A stretch of DNA of 64,000 nucleotides, taken from the NCBI GenBank assembly GCA_025210485.1, contig JAOARN010000076.1, positions 1 through 64,000 on the forward strand. Reading direction: 5' to 3'. The notes under the pieces are model-generated. The model did no database searches. It was not told the origin of the DNA and saw nothing but the letters and a program-made list of their open reading frames with translations. Every line of letters starts with the position of its first letter. The first letter of the stretch is position 1. Below, piece after piece: positions 1 to 8,432 of this stretch. The stretch is from Marinifilaceae bacterium (GTDB taxonomy: Bacteria > Bacteroidota > Bacteroidia > Bacteroidales > Marinifilaceae). Both the position numbers and the translations under genes were made by a program.

Positions 1-272
1 ATAATTCTATAGTTCCTAACAATTGGGTCTTGAATCTCACTATTAACTTAAGCATTGAGAATATATCGTAAGAATTCTCTATATTGATGAAACAGCATTC
101 TTTTCAGGTGATAAATCGCTGTCACCGTTTAGGGTTGGTGGCTGAACTACCTTATTTTACGGTATTTTAAAGCATTTAAGCTTATATCAAAAAATCTTAT
201 AATCATCTTATAGACTACTTATTCAGAATTTCCAAATTTGGATAATTCATTAATTTCCGATTAATCGCAGAC
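1..272. other. Left-edge stretch without a recognisable gene
   Basis: No reading frame of useful length and no RNA family that I recognise. A short stem (GGTGA/TCACC) lies near 108-127. It may be the flank of a gene outside the window. Confidence 0.4.
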
Positions 273-308
273 AAAAAAAGCCAAGCTAAAATACAGCTTG
301 GCTTTTTT
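273..308 (-). terminator. Rho-independent terminator after secDF
   Basis: The stem AGCCAAGCT/AGCTTGGCT is flanked by A-runs on the left and T-runs on the right, so it works for leftward transcripts leaving secDF and could also work for rightward ones. It begins about 20 bases past the secDF stop codon. Confidence 0.85.
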
Positions 309-327
309 CTATATTATATAAAAATAC

Positions 328-3312
328 TTAGTTTTTCTTTGCAACTTGTTTTGCAGCAACTTTTGAAGTATCATAAGATATAGGAGTTGCGATAAATAGT
401 GATGAATAAGTACCAACTAAAACACCAACTAATAATGCAAAAGTAAAACCTTGGATTGAAGTACCACCAAACAAGAATATTGCTAATAATACAACCAAAG
501 TAGATAAAGATGTACTAAAAGTACGACGTAGAGTACTGTTCAGTGCAGCATCAGTCAATTCGTCTCTATCGCGTTTTGGATGTAAATTGAAATATTCACG
601 AATACGGTCAAATACAACCACAGTATCATTAATCGAATAACCTACTACAGTAAGAATAGCCGCTATAAATGCCTGATCAACCTCTAATGAGAATGGAAGA
701 ATACCATAACATAAAGAGAAAATACCAAGTACAATAATAGTATCATGGGCAAGAGCAACTACCGCTCCTAAACCATACTGCCATTTTGAGAATCGAGCCA
801 TGATATATACAAAAATCACAATCAAAGCAAAAATAATCGACAATACAGCAGCTTGTCTAATATCATCAGCAATAGTAGGACCTACTTTTTGAGACATTTT
901 ACGGTTTTGCTCAAGGAACTGTGCTTTTGTAGTACCAGCTGGAACATACTTTTTAAGTCCTTTGTAAAGCAATGCTTCAACCTCATCGTCTACCTCATTA
1001 CCGTCTTCTTCAATTTTGTATTTTGTAGTAATTTTAACCTGATTATTGCTACCAAATGTTTTTACCTCAGGAGCATGTCCATAAACCTCAGCTAATGATT
1101 TACCTATTTCTTCAACTTTTACATTCTCATTAAATGCAACAACATAAGTTCTACCACCAGTAAAATCGATACCCAAGTTTAATCCTTTAGTAAATAAAGA
1201 ACCAAGACTGATAACAATTGCAATAGCAGAAATCACATAGAACATCTTACGTTTTTCTAAGAATTTAATTCTAGTTTTTCTTAACCACTCATCAGTAAAT
1301 TTAGTAGTGAAAGTGATATTCTTATTCTTAGCTAATGATTTTTCAAATATTAAACGTGTAATAAAAATTGCAGCGAATAAAGATGAGAAAATACCAATAA
1401 CAAGAGTAGTAGCAAAACCTTTAATAGGTCCTTCACCAAATAAGTAAAGTATAATACCAGTTAAAAGAGTTGTGATATTACCATCAAAAATAGCAGAATA
1501 AGCATTTGAGTAACCATCTTTAATTGCAGCACCAATACCTTTACCTGATTTTAATTCCTCTTGAATACGTTCATAGATAAGTACGTTAGCATCCACCGAC
1601 ATACCAATTGTAAGAACTATACCTGCAATACCAGGAAGAGTAAGAACAGCACCAAGTGAAGTAAGAACTCCAAATATAAATAAAAGGTTAGTTATCAATG
1701 CGATATTAGCAGCCAAACCAGCACCTTTACTATAGAAGAAGAACATATATACTAACACCAATGAGAATGCAAGTATAAATGACCACATACCTTTTTGAAT
1801 TGATTCTTGACCCAATGATGGACCAACTACTTCGTCAGCAATAACATGAGCTGGAGCAGGTAATTTACCAGATTTCAAAACATTTGCAAGGTCTTGCGCC
1901 TCTTCGATAGTGAAATTTCCAGAAATACTAGAACGTCCACCTGTAATTTCACCTTGTACGTTTGGAGCAGAATAAACATAACCATCAAGAACGATAGCGA
2001 TAGCTCTATTCTTATTTTCCTTAGTTAAACGAGCCCATACACTAGCACCTTCACCATTCATAGACATAGTTACTTCTTGGCTAGCAGTTCTTTCATCCAT
2101 TTCAGCACGAGCCGTAGTAATTACATCACCATCCAAAGGAGCTTGTCCATTACGACTAGTAACTTTAATTGCATATAACTCGAAGAAATTTTCTGCTTTG
2201 TCAATTGCTTTAACACCCCAGAAAAATTTCATATTAGATGGAAATACCGATTTCATTTGAGGCATTTCCAAAATCTGTCTAACAGCAGCAGTGTCTTTCA
2301 CATGTGAAATACCAACCACAGCTTTTGAACTTCCACCTCTTTGAGGATATGTTAATTTTGAAAAGAAAGGCATTTTCTTTTCAAAATCAGCTCTTGACTG
2401 AGTTTGAAGGGAATCAGATGAAGTTTTATCTTTAATCTTATCAGCTAAAGCAAGATTTTCTTCTTTCTTAGCTTCTTCTTTTTTAACTTCTGTTTTTTCT
2501 ACAGCTTCCGTTTTGCCAGCTTCAACTTCTTTTAGCTCAACAAGAACTTCATTTGCTTTTTGCAAATATGGAGTAACTTCTTGCAATGAAAAAGTTTCCC
2601 AAAATTCAAGACTTGCAGTACCTTGAAGTAATTTACGAACACGTGCAGGATCTTTAACACCTGGAAGTTCGATCACTATTCTACCTGAAACATCTGCTTT
2701 TTGAATATTTGGTTGAGTTACACCAAATCGGTCGATACGAGTTCTTAAGATATTGAAAGTATTGTCAATTGCTGCATCTGTTTCCTCTTTTAACACCTTT
2801 AATACCTGATCATTTGTAGCTCCAAAAGGGATTTTTTTATCCAACTCTTGAGTTCCAAAGATATTAGGGGATGATAACTGTGCACCAGGGTTAAGTTCCT
2901 CGAATGCTTTTCCAAAAAGAGTAACAAAATCGTCTTGACTATCAGCTCTCATCTTCTTAGCCTTATCTAGAGCTGCTAAGAAACCAGGGTCTTGACTATT
3001 ATTAGCTAATGCTTTGATAATGTCAACAACCGAAACTTCCATAGTAACGTTCATACCACCCTTTAGGTCTAGACCTAAGTTTAACTCTAACTCTTTACAC
3101 TCTTGGTAAGTGAAATCAAATAAGTACAAAAAGCTGTAAGCCTTATTTCCTCTAACTGAGTCTAAATAATTCTGCTCTTTAACTGGATCGCCAGCTCCGT
3201 ACTCACGAGCTTGCTTTTCTACCTGCTTTGCAAAGTAGGTAAAAGAAAGCTGATATAAACTTACCAGTGCAAATACGATAGCTAATAATGTAATAGCTCC
3301 TTTATTCCGCAT
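328..3312 (-). CDS. secDF: Protein-export membrane protein SecDF (one-chain fusion)
   Basis: SecD and SecF use the proton gradient to help proteins finish crossing the inner membrane through SecYEG. Here both are in one 994-residue chain, as is usual in Bacteroidota. The SecD half shows the LGLDLKGG motif at residues 79-86 and the TM segment ending in DANVLIYERI. The SecF half starts near residue 675, with LGIDFTGG near 712 and the matching NDTVVVFDRI segment. A Lys/Glu-rich insert lies at about 250-290 in the periplasmic part. The ATG at 3312 precedes a first TM helix (residues 5-25). The gene stands alone; a -7 box (TATATTTG on the minus strand, 3375-3382) lies about 63 bases upstream. Confidence 0.97.
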   Translation of the reverse strand: MRNKGAITLLAIVFALVSLYQLSFTYFAKQVEKQAREYGAGDPVKEQNYLDSVRGNKAYSFLYLFDFTYQECKELELNLGLDLKGGMNVTMEVSVVDIIKALANNSQDPGFLAALDKAKKMRADSQDDFVTLFGKAFEELNPGAQLSSPNIFGTQELDKKIPFGATNDQVLKVLKEETDAAIDNTFNILRTRIDRFGVTQPNIQKADVSGRIVIELPGVKDPARVRKLLQGTASLEFWETFSLQEVTPYLQKANEVLVELKEVEAGKTEAVEKTEVKKEEAKKEENLALADKIKDKTSSDSLQTQSRADFEKKMPFFSKLTYPQRGGSSKAVVGISHVKDTAAVRQILEMPQMKSVFPSNMKFFWGVKAIDKAENFFELYAIKVTSRNGQAPLDGDVITTARAEMDERTASQEVTMSMNGEGASVWARLTKENKNRAIAIVLDGYVYSAPNVQGEITGGRSSISGNFTIEEAQDLANVLKSGKLPAPAHVIADEVVGPSLGQESIQKGMWSFILAFSLVLVYMFFFYSKGAGLAANIALITNLLFIFGVLTSLGAVLTLPGIAGIVLTIGMSVDANVLIYERIQEELKSGKGIGAAIKDGYSNAYSAIFDGNITTLLTGIILYLFGEGPIKGFATTLVIGIFSSLFAAIFITRLIFEKSLAKNKNITFTTKFTDEWLRKTRIKFLEKRKMFYVISAIAIVISLGSLFTKGLNLGIDFTGGRTYVVAFNENVKVEEIGKSLAEVYGHAPEVKTFGSNNQVKITTKYKIEEDGNEVDDEVEALLYKGLKKYVPAGTTKAQFLEQNRKMSQKVGPTIADDIRQAAVLSIIFALIVIFVYIMARFSKWQYGLGAVVALAHDTIIVLGIFSLCYGILPFSLEVDQAFIAAILTVVGYSINDTVVVFDRIREYFNLHPKRDRDELTDAALNSTLRRTFSTSLSTLVVLLAIFLFGGTSIQGFTFALLVGVLVGTYSSLFIATPISYDTSKVAAKQVAKKN

Positions 3313-3860
3313 GTGTTTAGGTTTAAAATATTTTTAATTATATGTTTTTTCTAATCCATTCCTGAATTAACGCACAAATATATAATTTTTTCGCAGAAAT
3401 TTAATTTTATCGGCAACTATTTATCAAGATTTAAACTATTTTTTCTATTTATCATAATTTAAGACTACGGTTTAGTTATACTTTTCATAATTTACGGAGC
3501 AAAAAAACTCAAACGCTCTCAATGAAAATAAACACACTAATGACTAATACAAAGCTTTTTATAAATAACAAACAATACACAAATCTTATTTTTTATTTAC
3601 AATCATCAGGAAACGAAATAATCAGGATAGAAAAAATAAAGATATACAGGATTCATACATTCAGTAAGTTCAGAAATAAACCAAAAAGAATTATCGAATA
3701 CAAATCGAATCAGAAATCAATGTAAGAAAAATAAAAATGTCGTGAAAAATCCATTTATTCCATCTTAAATTTAATTAAACATATTTCAATTAAAATCACT
3801 AAACATATTAACATAAGTATATATTTACATCCCGTATGCTCAGAATTCATTTTAAGAACA
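3313..3860. other. Intergenic region upstream of secDF
   Basis: Holds only a -7-like box for secDF at 3375-3382 (minus strand). An open frame of 67 codons at 3522-3725 has low-complexity Lys/Ile/Asn composition and no family resemblance; I do not accept it as a gene. Confidence 0.5.
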
Positions 3861-4290
3861 AGTCAGGAGAGGATTTATTTGATTAACATGATAAACATTA
3901 TTTTTGCATTAACAAATCAGACAAAGACTGAGTTTTGAATTACTGCCTTTACAGATTATTCAAATATCTTTATCAAAATCAACAAAGCTCATACTGATAG
4001 CGAGAAATGAGTAGAATTATCTCACAAAGTCAAGAATGGATTTATTTGATTAACATGATAAACAGTATTATTGTATTAACAAATCAGCCAAAGACTAAGA
4101 TTTAAATTACTGCCTTTACAAATTATTCAAACACCCTTATCAAAATCAACAAAGCTCATACTGATAGCGAGAAATAAGTAGAATTATCTTACAAAGTCAA
4201 GAATGGATTTATTTTAGTAACATGATAAGCAGGATTTTTATATTAACAAATCAAGCAAAGACTATGATTTAAATTGCGCCCCTTATAAAT
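3861..4290. repeat. Tandem direct repeat, period 167 bp, about 2.5 copies
   Basis: Copies start with GGATTTATTTGATTAACATG at 3871 and 4038 and in diverged form at 4205, so the period is exactly 167 bases both times. Copies 1 and 2 match over nearly the full length (both hold CTCATACTGATAGCGAGAAA); copy 3 keeps about 85 bases. There is no open frame through it. GGATTT..GATTAACA-type words recur in non-coding DNA of many Bacteroidota, but the function is unknown. Confidence 0.85.
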
Positions 4291-4370
4291 CAATCAACTC
4301 ATTCAAAGATTACTATCAGAAATAAACCGACATCAAATTGATTCAAAAAAAACGAGCTGAAGTATAAACC

Positions 4371-4401
4371 AAGAACTAGCACTTTTACAATACTAGTTCT
4401 T
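4371..4401. terminator. Hairpin downstream of the M16 pair
   Basis: The stem AAGAACTAG/CTAGTTCTT has a 13-base loop and lies 25 bases past the stop of the inactive M16 gene (minus strand). The T-run is weak, so termination is likely but not certain. Confidence 0.5.
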
Positions 4402-4425
4402 ATAGATTTTATTTAGAATTTTGGT

Positions 4426-5703
4426 TTATTTTTTACCGCAGATAACGGTGTAAAAATCATCCTCGATCAAATATTTATTTGCAAAATAATGAAGTTCAGA
4501 AGAGCTGATTTCTAATATTTTTTCGGTCATTTGATTATAGTATGAAAGATTAAAATCATACACCATATTGTATTTCAAACTATCTGCCAAAGCAAAAGGA
4601 TTATCAAGATTTCGATACAAATCACCTATAAAATAATTTTTCACTAAAGACAATTCCTTTTCCGTAATTTTCTCATTTTTAAGTCTTAAAATCTCCTTAT
4701 CTATTTCAATATTAGCATCTACTGATACATCGTTGGCTACATCGGTTGAAACACACAAATATGCATCATACTTTAATGAATTTATATATGAGTGAACACC
4801 ATAAGTATATCCTTTTTCTTCTCTTAGATTTTGCATTAATCTAGATCCGAAATACCCACCTAATACTACTGATAAAAATGATAACATATAATAATCTGGA
4901 TTAGTTTTATTAAATACTCTCAAAGCCTTTACAACAGAGCTCTGCTGCGCATTATCCTTTTCCAAGAAGCTATACTTTTGATCCGAGGCTTCTATATTAT
5001 ATGAAAACTCGCTTATTTTATCTCGATTTATATTCATCGAGCCAAAATGCTTATTTATAAGATTGATTGATTTCTGTTCTACATTACCTGAAGCAATCAC
5101 CCTCTTAAGTCTACCCTTATAATGATTTTTATAAAATGATTTTAAATCATCTAATTCTATTTCGTTATAATGATTTGCTTCACGATAATTCGAATAGGGA
5201 TGGTTTTTACCATACATATCCAAGCTCAATTTTCTATTAGCCAGAAAACTGGTTTTTTCATTACTTATTACAAAATTATGCTTACTATTTGTTAAAATAG
5301 TCTCGAAAGCTTTTTCTGGAAAAACAGAATCATTAATAATCTCATTAACTATTTCAAGGCATTTCTCTAGATGTTTATTCAAGCAATAAATACTTATACA
5401 AGACCAATGTTTGGTAGTAGCAAAATCAATATAAGCTCCATAATAGTCGAATTTTTCGGCAATCTGAAAATTAGTCATCGAGATTGTACCTTCATTCATC
5501 ATTTTATTAGTAAGAACAGCAGAAAGAGCTTTTGTTTCGCACCAGGAGCCAGCTTCAAAAATAAAATCAACTTTCAAAAGTTCCAAGTTTAATCCAGATA
5601 CTATATCCAATGGAATTTCATTATCAAGCTTAACTGATTCTGCATCCAAAAGTTTTAATGCACTTAATTTCTCAGATTTGGGAGCTATGGTTCTATCTAA
5701 CAT
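4426..5703 (-). CDS. M16 family peptidase, non-catalytic subunit
   Basis: This 425-residue protein has the M16 (pitrilysin/processing-peptidase) fold pattern, but the zinc motif HxxEH is absent: the matching stretch reads LTNKMMNEGT near residues 64-73. It keeps the substrate-binding R/Y motif typical of the inactive partner (R294 and Y301 in LREEKGYTYG). Bacterial M16B enzymes often work as a heterodimer of one active and one R/Y subunit, so I infer that it pairs with the product of the gene 5 bases upstream. No signal peptide is visible, so the complex is probably cytoplasmic. The last gene of a two-gene operon. Confidence 0.9.
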   Translation of the reverse strand: MLDRTIAPKSEKLSALKLLDAESVKLDNEIPLDIVSGLNLELLKVDFIFEAGSWCETKALSAVLTNKMMNEGTISMTNFQIAEKFDYYGAYIDFATTKHWSCISIYCLNKHLEKCLEIVNEIINDSVFPEKAFETILTNSKHNFVISNEKTSFLANRKLSLDMYGKNHPYSNYREANHYNEIELDDLKSFYKNHYKGRLKRVIASGNVEQKSINLINKHFGSMNINRDKISEFSYNIEASDQKYSFLEKDNAQQSSVVKALRVFNKTNPDYYMLSFLSVVLGGYFGSRLMQNLREEKGYTYGVHSYINSLKYDAYLCVSTDVANDVSVDANIEIDKEILRLKNEKITEKELSLVKNYFIGDLYRNLDNPFALADSLKYNMVYDFNLSYYNQMTEKILEISSSELHYFANKYLIEDDFYTVICGKK

Positions 5704-5708
5704 TTTTT

Positions 5709-6944
5709 TTATTTTTTAGCATAATATACTGTGGAACAATTTTCTTTCACAAAGATTTTCTTTGATACCTCCTGGACTTCATTTTGACTAATTGATCTAT
5801 AGTAAGATGACACCTTATTTATATCTGAAGCATCGGAACAAATTTCAAACATTGCTAAATTCATAGCCTTATTCATATAATTAATTTGTTGAAACAGGTG
5901 AGCTGACTCAGCTTTATTTTTTAGTTTTTCTAATTCCCTTTCTTCAACTATTTCCGTTACCATCTTATTTAGTTCAATCCAAATTCGTTGCTCGGCTAGT
6001 TCAAAACTTGTATTTTCATTCAACTTCCCAGTTATCTTAAATAGCCCACATTCCAATTCAGCTGTAATATATGCATCTATAGATGAAAAAATTTGCTCAT
6101 CCTTAACCAGTCGTGTAAATAATCGAGATGAATCCCCATTAGATAAAATATCAGATATAATATCATAAATATAAAAATCTTTATGATTTCGACCTGGCAT
6201 TCTGAAATTCATATAAATAGAATCAAGAGGAACAGCTCGATTTAGTCGCAGGCTTCGGTACTCCTGTTGGATTGGTTCGGGAAGAATTAAATCTTTCTTA
6301 CAATTTCTATTATCAATATCGGAAAACCACTTTTGAGAAAGTTTTTCTATTTCTGATAATTTAACATTTCCCGAAACTACTAATACAGCATTATCAGGTG
6401 AATAAAAATTATTATAGAAATTTTTAACATCCTCCAATTTTGCATCTTGTATATGCTCTATACACTTTCCTATTGTAGGCCATGAATATGGATGATTTTT
6501 ATATACTAATGGGCGCAGATGTAGGTCTATATCACCATAAGGCTGATTAAAATATCTTTGTTTAAATTCCTCTATTACGACGCTTTTTTGTACATCCAAG
6601 CTGTTTTGGTTAATATTTAAAGACATCATTCTATCAGACTCTACCCAGAATGCTGTTTCTATATTCTCCTTAGGGATGGTAATATAATAGTTGGTTAAGT
6701 CCGTATTTGTCCAAGCATTACTTTCTCCACCTTTCTTTTGCAGTTCTCCGTCAAAATCATTTATATTTTCAGATCCAGAAAACATAAGATGTTCAAATAA
6801 ATGAGCAAAGCCTGTCATATTTGGATTCTCATTTTTAGAACCAACATTATACAAAAGATTTATACCTGCCATGGAGCTTGTGTTGTCCTCATGAACAATC
6901 ACTTTAAGTCCATTATCCAATTTAAATTTATTAAACTTTATCAT
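5709..6944 (-). CDS. M16 family zinc peptidase, catalytic subunit
   Basis: A 411-residue M16B metallopeptidase. The inverted zinc motif HLFEH is at residues 48-52 (H48, H52 zinc ligands, E51 catalytic), and the third ligand is a Glu in VVIEEF at 125/126, at the expected distance. A glycine-rich linker and an M16 C-terminal domain follow. No signal peptide. It is transcribed first in the pair with the inactive subunit, with a 5-base gap, which fits translational coupling and a heterodimer. The substrate is unknown; family members degrade small peptides. Confidence 0.94.
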   Translation of the reverse strand: MIKFNKFKLDNGLKVIVHEDNTSSMAGINLLYNVGSKNENPNMTGFAHLFEHLMFSGSENINDFDGELQKKGGESNAWTNTDLTNYYITIPKENIETAFWVESDRMMSLNINQNSLDVQKSVVIEEFKQRYFNQPYGDIDLHLRPLVYKNHPYSWPTIGKCIEHIQDAKLEDVKNFYNNFYSPDNAVLVVSGNVKLSEIEKLSQKWFSDIDNRNCKKDLILPEPIQQEYRSLRLNRAVPLDSIYMNFRMPGRNHKDFYIYDIISDILSNGDSSRLFTRLVKDEQIFSSIDAYITAELECGLFKITGKLNENTSFELAEQRIWIELNKMVTEIVEERELEKLKNKAESAHLFQQINYMNKAMNLAMFEICSDASDINKVSSYYRSISQNEVQEVSKKIFVKENCSTVYYAKK

Positions 6945-7041
6945 TATCTATAAATTACATTATCAAAAAATTAAATTTTGTTAAAACTAATTTGCTCACT
7001 AAATATAACTGCTATATGGCAAAATGGGTTTTTAAATTAAA

Positions 7042-7072
7042 AGCCTTACTCCCATAGCATGAGAATAAGGCT
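7042..7072 (-). terminator. Hairpin downstream of the NMO-like gene
   Basis: The imperfect stem AGCCTTA(CTC)/(GAG)AATAAGGCT lies about 40 bases past the stop codon at 7110. It is followed on the minus strand by TTTTAATTT, a modest T-rich tract. Confidence 0.5.
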
Positions 7073-7109
7073 CAGATATTAGTCCAAAGTATTATTTTTT
7101 AATTAAAAA

Positions 7110-8054
7110 TCACATCATCTTTTTTATAGAATCATTATATTCGTTAATAATTGATGAGATTATTTTCTCTACAGTATCAATATTATTAATCCTTGATGCA
7201 ATTTGTCCGATTTCTAATTCTCCTTCGCTAAGATTTCCCTCAAACATTCCTAATTTAGCTCTTCCTTTTCCAAGGAGATTTCTTAATTCATCAACACTAG
7301 CACCAGAATTTTCAGCAGAATTTACAGATTCGAAAAATTCATTTTTAATCAAACGAGTTGGAGCCAGTTTTTTAAGGCATAATTTTGTGTCACCTTCCTG
7401 AGTCTTAACAATTTGATTTTTAAAATTTTCATGAGCTGAGGATTCAGCCGAGGCTGCAAATCGACTTCCAATCTGAACAGCATCTGCTCCCAATACCATA
7501 GCTGCCAACATAGTTCTTCCACAGCCAATTCCCCCAGCTGCTATCACAGGCAAACTAGTTGAATCTGCAACTTGTGGTATTAGACTCATTGTTGTAGTTT
7601 CCTCTCTACCATTATGACCACCAGCTTCAAAGCCCTCGGCAACAATTGCATCGACACCTGCTTCTTCACATTTTTTTGCAAATTTAGAACTAGAAACTAC
7701 ATGAACAACCGTAATAGCTTTCTCTTTAAAGAAACTTGTATATTTCTTTGGACTACCAGCAGAAGTGAACACAATTTTAACATCCTCTTCGATAATAATA
7801 TTAATTAGCTCATCAATTTGAGGATAAAGCAATGGTATATTAACACCAAATGGTTTATCTGTAGCCCTTTTACAATTTTGAATATGTTCTCGAAACATAT
7901 CAGGATGCATAGATCCAGCTCCTATCAATCCAAGACCTCCATTATTACTAACAGCTGATGCTAATTTCCAACCAGAACACCAAACCATTCCTCCTTGAAT
8001 AATTGGGTATTTTATATTAAATAATTTTGTTATTCTATTTTCTGTAAAACTCAT
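7110..8054 (-). CDS. Nitronate monooxygenase / FabK-like flavoprotein
   Basis: A 314-residue FMN-dependent TIM-barrel enzyme of the NMO/2-nitropropane dioxygenase/FabK family. Seen: the N-terminal YPIIQGGM (residues 16-23), the family signature EGFEAGGHNG in mid-protein (catalytic His region), AAGGIGCGRT and DAVQIGSRF in the phosphate-binding part. FabK enzymes reduce enoyl-ACP in fatty-acid synthesis, while NMOs oxidise nitronates; sequence motifs alone do not separate them here. It stands alone between the M16 operon and accessory DNA, so context does not help. Confidence 0.87.
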   Translation of the reverse strand: MSFTENRITKLFNIKYPIIQGGMVWCSGWKLASAVSNNGGLGLIGAGSMHPDMFREHIQNCKRATDKPFGVNIPLLYPQIDELINIIIEEDVKIVFTSAGSPKKYTSFFKEKAITVVHVVSSSKFAKKCEEAGVDAIVAEGFEAGGHNGREETTTMSLIPQVADSTSLPVIAAGGIGCGRTMLAAMVLGADAVQIGSRFAASAESSAHENFKNQIVKTQEGDTKLCLKKLAPTRLIKNEFFESVNSAENSGASVDELRNLLGKGRAKLGMFEGNLSEGELEIGQIASRINNIDTVEKIISSIINEYNDSIKKMM

Positions 8055-8432
8055 AATTAATTTTTTTAACGAACCTATAGAATTACCACTACAAATAATT
8101 TCTAAAACGAAACGAAGAGGATATTTCTATTTTTTGAAGGTCTAAAGTAATAGTTTTTAGCTTAGCAACAATAGACTAAATGCAATTTGGATAAAAAATT
8201 TAGCAAGAAAATCAGAACAAAAAAAAGGATTTAGCTTTTGATATGAATAAACCTGTTTTATAATACATAATTATATTAAACACAAAAAGAATTGAAAAAT
8301 TTAAATCCTTAAAAAAACCAATTTGGTTACTAATAACTTAGCAAACAAACAATCACCCAATAAATATTTTATTACTTACACAATGATTAAAAACTTAACT
8401 TGACTAATATATTAATTTCAAATAATTAACAA
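8055..8432. other. AT-rich intergenic region
   Basis: A divergent gap between the NMO-like gene (minus) and the 625-residue protein (plus). I see no clear promoter box, repeat or hairpin in it. Confidence 0.5.

Noticed and set aside
3522-3725. 67-codon gene upstream of the tandem repeat
   Set aside because: Lys/Ile/Asn-rich chance frame in AT-rich DNA, no promoter, no homology recognised.
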